NCBI GenBank assembly: GCA_947627825.1
Contig: CANQXO010000035.1
Coordinates: 1 to 12,133 of the forward strand
From: an uncultured Clostridia bacterium
GTDB taxonomy: Bacteria > Bacillota_A > Clostridia > TANB77 > CAG-508
Direction of reading: 5' to 3'
DNA: 12,133 nt
The notes beneath the pieces were generated by a model. That model ran no database searches. It was not told the DNA's origin and worked only from the letters and a program-made list of their open reading frames with translations. Both the position numbers and the translations under genes were made by a program. Positions 7,212 through 12,133 of this stretch are shown one piece after another; the first letter of the stretch is position 1, and each line of letters begins with the position of its first letter.

Positions 7212-8395
7212 CTTAATACCTCCTTAATGAGATTGTCTATTCCCATAATTTTATTGACAGTTTCTTTTGTCCTTACTTTCAATTTTTTACTATTAAGTTC
7301 TTCCTTTCCAATTGATATTATATATGGAATTTTTTGTTCTATTGCTTTATATTCTTTGTTTTGTATATTATTATCTGAATTATCTATTTCAGCCCTTATG
7401 CTATTTTCCAACAAATTATTTAAGATTTCTTTTGAATAATCTTCAAACTCATCTCCTTCTGGTATTATTACAACTTGAATTGGTGTCATCCATAATGGGA
7501 ATTCTCCCTTGTATTTTTCAATCAATATACTTAATAAATTCTCATAACTACCAACAGAAGTTCTATGAACATAGATAGGGAATTTTTCTTGATTATCTTT
7601 GTCAACATATGTTATATCAAATCTATGGACAATTTCAAAATCAACTTGCATTGTTGAGAATTCATTTTTTTCATACATTATTTGAATTGACGGTCCATAC
7701 ATTTTTGCTTTATTATTTTCTTCATACGAAATGTCTAATGAGTCAAGAGCATTTTTCATTGCTTTAGTTGTATTGTTCCATTCATCGACTTGTCCAATAT
7801 AGTTTTCCTTTTTTGAATTATCCCAAGTACACACAAAGTATTTTACATTTAGTCCCAGTTTTGAAATAAAGTTTTGTTGCAATTCTAATGACTCTTTTAT
7901 TGCTTTTTCCAAATCTTCTGGTGCCACAAATATACTTGCATCAGAAAGAGTAATTTGTCTTGTTCGGCTTATACCCTTTATATCTCTTTCATTTCTATAT
8001 ACTGTTGATGTTTCACTTAATTTTATAGGCAAATTTCTATAACTTCTTTGCTTTATTTTATATACAGCACAATGAAATGGTGCACTATATGGTCTTAAAA
8101 CAATTGAATTGTCTTCCCTCTGTTCTTCGTCTTCATCATCTGCCTCAATTATAAACATTTCTCTTTTTTCTTGTTTAAATCTATCTTCTATTTTATAAAT
8201 CTCTGCCCTCGAAACATTCGGCGTTCTAACTACTTTGTAACCTAACTTTGCTTCTTCAGACTCAACAAAATTCCTTATAAGGTTAATTAATTTTGCTCCT
8301 TTTGGCAAGATTATTGGAAATCCCTTTCCTATATAATCCGCATATGTATATAGTTCTAACTCTTTTCCCAACTTGTTTATTTCAGTTATATGCAT
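7193..8395 (-). CDS. Threonyl-tRNA synthetase paralogue, catalytic plus anticodon-binding domains only, probably not a working ThrRS
   Basis: The 400 residues align along their whole length with residues about 240 to the end of the ThrRS encoded just upstream, so the TGS and editing domains are absent. The core includes a motif 1-like region (20-60), motif 2 with Arg134, Glu136 and Arg144, a YGP substrate loop (233-235), and a C-terminal anticodon-binding domain (about 302-395). Key changes are as follows. The zinc ligand Cys334 (E. coli numbering) is Ala105, and zinc ligand His385 is Ser154; only the third, His277, remains. Gln381 is Leu150. The motif 3 arginine in GSSDRF is Asn286 in GSYEN. 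Loss of the zinc site removes the known means of threonine recognition, and loss of motif 3 Arg should harm ATP use. It leads a three-gene operon with its own promoter and an AAGGAG site 9 bases before ATG. It may bind tRNA, or activate or sense another ligand; other synthetase paralogues (HisZ, GCN2) have regulatory roles. Confidence 0.9.
   Translation of the reverse strand: MHITEINKLGKELELYTYADYIGKGFPIILPKGAKLINLIRNFVESEEAKLGYKVVRTPNVSRAEIYKIEDRFKQEKREMFIIEADDEDEEQREDNSIVLRPYSAPFHCAVYKIKQRSYRNLPIKLSETSTVYRNERDIKGISRTRQITLSDASIFVAPEDLEKAIKESLELQQNFISKLGLNVKYFVCTWDNSKKENYIGQVDEWNNTTKAMKNALDSLDISYEENNKAKMYGPSIQIMYEKNEFSTMQVDFEIVHRFDITYVDKDNQEKFPIYVHRTSVGSYENLLSILIEKYKGEFPLWMTPIQVVIIPEGDEFEDYSKEILNNLLENSIRAEIDNSDNNIQNKEYKAIEQKIPYIISIGKEELNSKKLKVRTKETVNKIMGIDNLIKEVLSCQTKY
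7219..7225 (-). promoter_or_regulatory. Ribosome binding site that sets the TTG start of the coiled-coil gene
   Basis: AAGGAGG, a near-perfect anti-Shine-Dalgarno match, lies 7 bases before the TTG codon at 7211. It sits within the last codons of the synthetase-like gene, pointing to coupled but efficient translation. Confidence 0.8.
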
Positions 8396-8426
8396 AGAGC
8401 ATTTCTCCTTTTCTTAAGTTTATTTG

Positions 8427-8455
8427 ATTATATCACTGTGAGGTTAAAAATACAA
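8427..8455 (-). promoter_or_regulatory. Sigma-A-like promoter of the three-gene synthetase-like operon
   Basis: Reverse-strand TTGTAT (8450-8455), a 17-base spacer, then perfect TATAAT (8427-8432). The start of transcription would fall near 8420, giving a leader of about 25 bases. The -35 box begins 3 bases after the thrS stop codon. No terminator hairpin is seen between thrS and this promoter, so thrS transcripts may also run into the operon. Confidence 0.65.
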
Positions 8456-8458
8456 GGA

Positions 8459-10389
8459 TTACTTTTTATATTCGCTTATTTCATTTTTTAATTTTTTTAT
8501 GAATTCATTTGCATCAATTGCTCCTAAGTCGCCCTCTTTTCTATCTCTTACAGATACTTTGTTTTCTTCTACTTCTTTGTCTCCTACAATTAACATATAA
8601 GGAACTTTTGAAAGCTGAGCTTCACGAATTTTATAACCTGTTTTTTCACTTCTTTCATCAACTTCGACTCTTATTCCGTCTTTTCTCATTTTTTCTGCTA
8701 AACTATTTGCATATTCGTGATGTTTGTCTGTAATTGGAAGAATCTTAACTTGAACTGGTGCAAGCCAAGTTGGTAATGCTCCTTTTGTTTCTTCTAGCAA
8801 GAATGAAATGAATCTATCTGATGAACCTAGTATTGCTCTGTGAATTACAACTGGTCTATGTTCTTTTCCGTCTTCGCCAATATAAGATAAATCAAATCTT
8901 TCTGGAAGTGCAAAATCTAATTGACAAGTTGGTATAGTTACATCATGATTTAATGCTGTTTTTATTTGAATATCAATCTTTGGTCCATAGAATGCTGCTT
9001 CGCCTTCTGCTTCATAGAAGTCAATATTTAGTTCTTTTAGAATTTGTCTTAATTGTTCCTCTGCTGTTTCCCACATTTTATCATTGTCTATATATTTTTC
9101 TTTATTCTTTTTATCTCTTAAAGATAATCTATAAGAAAATGCTGATGCTGGGAATCCAAAGTCTTTTTGATATACCTCAACTATTAAATTTAAAACACGA
9201 CCTACTTCTTTATTTGGTCAGGTCTTACAAATAAATGGGCATCGTTTTGACACATTTCACGAACTCTCTCTAAACCGCATACTGCTCCACTATTTTCATA
9301 TCTAAAATCATGGGCAAGTTCACCTATTCTTAATGGTAAATCTTTATATGAATGTAAACTATTTTTATAAATAAGCATGTGGTGTGGGCAGTTCATTGGT
9401 CTTAAAACAAGTTCTTCATTGTCCATCTTCATTATTGGGAACATATCATCCTTGTAGTGGTCCCAATGTCCACTTATTTTATACAACTGTGTATTAGCTA
9501 AACTTGGAGTATAAACATGTTTGTACCCTAAAGCCAACTCTTTATCTTGAATATATCTTTCTAATATTCTTCTTATTGTTGCTCCGTCTGGTAAATACAT
9601 TGGAAGACCTGAACCTACTAATTCATGTGTCATAAATAGGTTTAAATCTTTTCCTATTTTTCTATGGTCTCTTTGTTTTGCTTCTTCTTGTAGTTGTATA
9701 TATTCTTCTAATTGACTAGTTTTAGGAAAAGAGATTGCATAAATTCTTTGTAACATTTTATTATGCTCATCACCTCTCCAATAAGCTCCTGAATTAGATA
9801 AAAGTTTTACTGCTTTTACCTTTCCTGTGCTCATCAAATGTGGACCGGCACAAAGGTCTGTAAATTCACCTTGCTTATAAAAAGATATTTCTTCTCCTTC
9901 TGGAAGTTCTTTTATAAGCTCTTGTTTATAAGGCTCTCCTTCCATTAGTTTTAAGGCTTCTTCTCTTGGTAAAGAAAATTTTTCTATTGGTAAATCTTCT
10001 TTAATTATTTTTTTCATTTCTTCTTCAATTTTTGCTTTGTCTTCTTCTGTAAAGTTTTCCTCTACATCAAAATCGTAATAAAATCCTTCATCTATTGAAG
10101 GTCCAATTGCAAGTTTAACACTTGGAAATAGCCTTTTTACCGCTTGTGCCATTATGTGTGAGGTTGTATGCCAATATGCCTTTTTTCCATCTAAATCAGA
10201 CTCAAATGTTAATATTTCTAAATTGCAGTCTTCATCAATTTTAGTTCTTAAGTCTACTACTTTTCCATTTAATTTTGCACAAGTTGCCATTCTTGCTAAT
10301 CCTTCGCTTATAGATTTTGCTAAATCTATAACTGAAATTCCTTGTTCTACTTCTTTTATAGAACCATCTTTTAAAGTTACTTTTATCAT
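8459..10389 (-). pseudogene. thrS: Threonyl-tRNA synthetase, full length but interrupted by one frameshift
   Basis: ThrRS joins threonine to tRNA-Thr in the cytoplasm. Frame 1 (10389 to 9202, 395 residues) has the TGS domain (about 1-62), the editing domain with HTTSH (His74, His78) plus Cys180 and His184, and the start of the catalytic core. That core keeps zinc ligands Cys334 and His385, and motif 2 with FRYE. It then hits TAG. The continuation lies in another frame from about 9205: EVGRVLNLIVEVY, then DKMWETAEEQ, to the zinc His in VIHRAILG, motif 3 GSSDRF, and the anticodon-binding domain ending at 8459. Rejoined, the protein is about 640 residues, the normal length, with all key residues. 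The start MIKVTL (10389) is preferred over the upstream ATG (10401) because GGAG lies 6 bases before it. The 3' half also has an internal ATG at 9076. It is either a true mutation or a sequence error; the intact T-box leader argues the gene was recently functional. Confidence 0.9.
9202..9210 (-). other. Frameshift site in thrS
   Basis: The reverse strand reads AAG AAG TAG here. Homologues read QIK-x-E before the next helix. Adding four bases (for example AAGG, making AAG AAG GAA GTA) restores both frame and exact length; adding one base restores frame but leaves one residue short. No homopolymer tract explains it. Confidence 0.85.
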
Positions 10390-10395
10390 AACAAA

Positions 10396-10399
10396 CTCC
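10396..10399 (-). promoter_or_regulatory. Ribosome binding site that sets the thrS start
   Basis: GGAG, six bases before the ATG at 10389. It overlaps an upstream ATG at 10401, which has no site of its own and adds MEFV before the TGS domain. Confidence 0.7.
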
Positions 10400-10412
10400 A
10401 TTTCTATATGCC

Positions 10413-10470
10413 TCTAGGATTTTTTACTTCAAATGGCCAGTCTATCGTCTTTGGCGATGACTTTCCTAGA
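10413..10470 (-). other. Structured leader segment between the T-box terminator and thrS
   Basis: After the terminator, the remaining leader can fold again. TCTAGGA (10464-10470) pairs perfectly with TCCTAGA (10413-10419). Inside that stem, GTCATCG and CGATAGAC (about 10440-10461) form a second hairpin with one bulged A. It sits about 14 bases before the ribosome binding site. Role unknown: a 5' stabilising hairpin or processing site is possible. Confidence 0.45.
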
Positions 10471-10474
10471 ATAT

Positions 10475-10511
10475 AAAAAATCCCAGAACATATTTTTAAT
10501 ATGCTCTGGGG
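10475..10511 (-). terminator. T-box intrinsic terminator of the thrS leader
   Basis: Reverse-strand stem CCCAGAGCATAT / ATATGTTCTGGG (10482-10511) with one G-U pair and a short A-rich loop, followed by a run of six T (10475-10480). This is the off state when tRNA-Thr is charged. Confidence 0.92.
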
Positions 10512-10721
10512 TACTATTTATATAGCACGGTTCCACCCGGATATTTAACTTGTTTTTAACAGCCTTTAACGCGGGCTTAAGTCGTCTAGCTTATTCACTA
10601 GCGCTTTAAGAAGGTAGTTTTTCAAATCCGTTTTCTTAAGTAGGCTTTCAGCCTATGACCTACTCTCTCTTTAAGTAACCTGAATTTTACTTTGTCTTCC
10701 ATTAGCTTTAATTTGTAACTA
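10475..10721 (-). promoter_or_regulatory. T-box riboswitch (tRNA-Thr sensing) controlling thrS
   Basis: The leader carries an AGAGAG motif and Stem I, with the small hairpin AGGCT/AGCCT. A likely specifier codon ACC (Thr) lies at 10613-10615, in a context like that of the Bacillus thrS leader. The T-box core GGGTGGAACC follows at 10529-10538, then the terminator. The TGGA of the core would pair with a UCCA tRNA end; the tRNA-Thr in this same window has discriminator U, which fits. Uncharged tRNA-Thr should stabilise the antiterminator and raise thrS expression. The leader fills most of the 384-base gap between spoIIIAH and thrS. Confidence 0.92.
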
Positions 10722-10727
10722 TTAATT

Positions 10728-10756
10728 ATTATAAGACTTTTTTGTTTTGTTGTCAA
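10728..10756 (-). promoter_or_regulatory. Consensus sigma-A promoter of thrS
   Basis: Reverse-strand TTGACA (10751-10756), exactly 17 bases, TATAAT (10728-10733): a perfect match to the vegetative consensus. Transcription should begin near 10721 and enter the T-box leader. Confidence 0.9.
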
Positions 10757-10785
10757 GATAAATTCTTCGTTATTTGTGCACGATA

Positions 10786-11589
10786 TTACTTATGAATTGT
10801 AATATGTATATCTTCAATTTCTGCTTTTAATTCTCTTGATACAATATTTAAAATCTGTGCAACTTGTTCATCATTCAAATTATTCTCTTGTTTTACAACA
10901 ACATTTATATTATTGTCATTAATTAATATAATTACATCTTCAAAGCCTTTTGTTTTTATAAGATTTTCAATTATTGAAATTGCATTAATTCTGTCATTGA
11001 TATTTTTTATTTCATTCGAGGCAATCGATTTTTGGTCAGATGGTATTTTTTCGTTTTCTAAAATTTTGTTGTATGCTTCTAACATTTGTGAATACATCGT
11101 TTGCCTTTCTAGTCTTGTTTGTTCAAAATAGTTGTCTAAATTTTCACTGCTTTCAATTATATTGTTGTTTATACTATCGCTTTCTATTTTGTTGCTATTG
11201 TCTGTATTATTAATGTTAGCATTTGAAGTTGTGCTTTGGATTATTTCATTGTTTTCTGCTGTTTCCACAACATTTGCACTAACTAATTGTGCATCTCCTA
11301 TTTCAGCTAATGGGATTTCATCTTCATTAAGTTTATTATTATAATTCATATATCCAGCTGTAACTAGCATAAGTGCAAGTGTAAGTAAAACTATTTGATT
11401 TTTTCTAAAAACATTATTAAATAAATCACTCTTGAAGAAATTTGCTTTGCTTTGTATTTTATTTGATTTTTTAATTTTGTCCGATTCACTATCTATTTTT
11501 TCTATATTATTAATTTTTTCTTTGTTTTCTAATTTCTTTTTTTCTTTTGGTTTTATTCTCTTACCAGTTTTAATAAAAGTAATTCTCAT
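10786..11589 (-). CDS. spoIIIAH: Stage III sporulation protein AH, mother-cell component of the SpoIIIA-SpoIIQ channel
   Basis: SpoIIIAH sits in the mother-cell membrane and reaches through the intermembrane space to bind forespore SpoIIQ, forming part of the engulfment-stage channel or feeding tube. Features are a basic N-terminal region (1-63), one membrane segment (about 64-82, after the family-typical RKNQ), a polar Asn/Ser/Glu-rich linker (about 85-150), and a C-terminal YscJ/FliF-like ring domain. That domain ends with the pattern VVVKQ...LNDEQVAQILNIVSRE...IHITIHK. At 267 residues it is longer than Bacillus SpoIIIAH (218), mainly because of the extra cytoplasmic N-terminus. Its ATG overlaps the spoIIIAG stop (ATGA) and has an AGGAAGGG site, so the two are cotranslated. 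No strong terminator follows before the thrS promoter. Confidence 0.92.
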   Translation of the reverse strand: MRITFIKTGKRIKPKEKKKLENKEKINNIEKIDSESDKIKKSNKIQSKANFFKSDLFNNVFRKNQIVLLTLALMLVTAGYMNYNNKLNEDEIPLAEIGDAQLVSANVVETAENNEIIQSTTSNANINNTDNSNKIESDSINNNIIESSENLDNYFEQTRLERQTMYSQMLEAYNKILENEKIPSDQKSIASNEIKNINDRINAISIIENLIKTKGFEDVIILINDNNINVVVKQENNLNDEQVAQILNIVSRELKAEIEDIHITIHK

Positions 11590-12133
11590 TCTAACCCTTC
11601 CTCCATTTTAAAAACTTGTATTTTATGTGTTGCAAGTCCTGTTGCCGCTTCAATCGCCTGAATGATATTGGTTTTAACTGTTGCATTTTCTGCACCTGTT
11701 GCTGCAACTATAGCTCCTTCTATTTTAGGACTGCTTACACTTTGTGTTATGGGTTCTTTGCTTCCATCAGTATTTTCTTTAAATACTATTTCTTTTTGAG
11801 AATCTGTTTCTGATACAATTCTAGTTCCACCACTACTGTCTGTTTCATTTGTACTACTTGTACTTACATCTTCATTATATATTGGCTTTAGTTCACTACT
11901 TTCTGTATAAGTAATTAATACTTTTACTTTGCCTACTCCAGCAATTTTGCTCAATATACTTTCTAATCTTTTTTCTAGTTCATCTTCTTCACTATTATTT
12001 GAAACCTGAACAATATCTTTTACTGATTCCAAATCATTTCTTTCGTATTCGTTTTGGCTTTTCTTATCATCTTTCCATATATAATTAATTGCAACAACTG
12101 TTACTATTAAAATTACTATCAAGACTACTAAAT
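11586..12133 (-). CDS. spoIIIAG: Stage III sporulation protein AG, 5' end beyond the window
   Basis: SpoIIIAG forms a large ring in the mother-cell membrane as part of the SpoIIIA channel. The reading frame is open to the window edge, so the start lies outside; a TTG at 12122 inside the hydrophobic stretch is not a credible start. Visible are a membrane segment (from the edge to WKDD), a polar linker, then the family signature LEKRLESILSKIAGVGKVKV (ring-building motif fold). An Ser/Thr/Gly-rich loop follows, then the conserved end PKIEGAIVAATGAENATVKT and the AIEAATGLATHKIQVFKM helix. The stop overlaps the spoIIIAH start by 4 bases. Partial; the SpoIIIAA-AF genes are expected upstream. Confidence 0.92.
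   Translation of the reverse strand, partial: LVVLIVILIVTVVAINYIWKDDKKSQNEYERNDLESVKDIVQVSNNSEEDELEKRLESILSKIAGVGKVKVLITYTESSELKPIYNEDVSTSSTNETDSSGGTRIVSETDSQKEIVFKENTDGSKEPITQSVSSPKIEGAIVAATGAENATVKTNIIQAIEAATGLATHKIQVFKMEEGLE

Noticed and set aside
9202..9212. Programmed -1 frameshift in thrS
   Set aside because: No X XXY YYZ slippery heptamer is present at the stop, a -1 slip would leave the product one residue short, and ThrRS is not known to use programmed shifting.
10399..10401. ATG at 10401 as thrS start
   Set aside because: It has no ribosome site; the GGAG that overlaps it is well placed for the ATG at 10389, which begins the TGS domain as in homologues.
12120..12122. TTG as the start of spoIIIAG
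   Set aside because: The frame stays open to the window edge and this codon lies inside the membrane segment; the real start is outside the window.
1..12133. CRISPR array, insertion sequence, integrase or attachment site marking the three-gene operon as mobile
   Set aside because: I saw no regularly spaced repeats, transposase or recombinase genes, or flanking direct repeats. Acquisition by transfer remains only a possibility from AT content and position.

Overview
The window reads as chromosome of a strictly low-GC, endospore-forming member of the Clostridia (Firmicutes). The evidence is the pairing of spoIIIAG/spoIIIAH and spoIVA sporulation genes, AT-rich codon use, consensus sigma-A promoters, strong AGGAGG ribosome binding sites, a T-box leader, and a tRNA gene with an encoded CCA end. 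I cannot name a genus from sequence alone.

Layout from left to right. (1) 10-2401, minus strand: a cell-envelope cluster of a membrane-anchored NagZ-like glycoside hydrolase family 3 enzyme, a membrane-anchored NodB-type polysaccharide deacetylase, and a tRNA-Thr(CGU) gene only 8 bases after the deacetylase stop. (2) About 2509-4076, plus strand: spoIVA, the spore-coat basement-layer ATPase, with a possible sigma-E promoter. (3) 4128-4164: a long hairpin between convergent transcription units. (4) 4166-8455, minus strand: a tightly coupled three-gene operon with its own sigma-A-like promoter. It encodes a 400-residue threonyl-tRNA synthetase paralogue, a 726-residue coiled-coil protein and a 287-residue cysteine-rich protein. 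(5) 8459-10756, minus strand: thrS, the housekeeping threonyl-tRNA synthetase, behind a perfect sigma-A promoter and a T-box riboswitch. As given, its reading frame is broken once, near 9202-9210. (6) 10786-12133, minus strand: spoIIIAH and the 3' part of spoIIIAG, from the SpoIIIA-SpoIIQ channel that links mother cell and forespore.

The most unusual part is the three-gene operon at 4166-8395. Its first protein keeps the class II synthetase core, most of motif 2 and the anticodon-binding domain. It lacks the TGS and editing domains, has lost two of the three zinc ligands that recognise threonine (Cys to Ala, His to Ser), and has lost the motif 3 arginine (Arg to Asn). It is therefore very unlikely to be a working threonyl-tRNA synthetase. 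It probably works with its two unrecognised partners in another role, which I cannot identify. No stop-separating terminator is seen between thrS and this operon, so it may also receive T-box-controlled readthrough.
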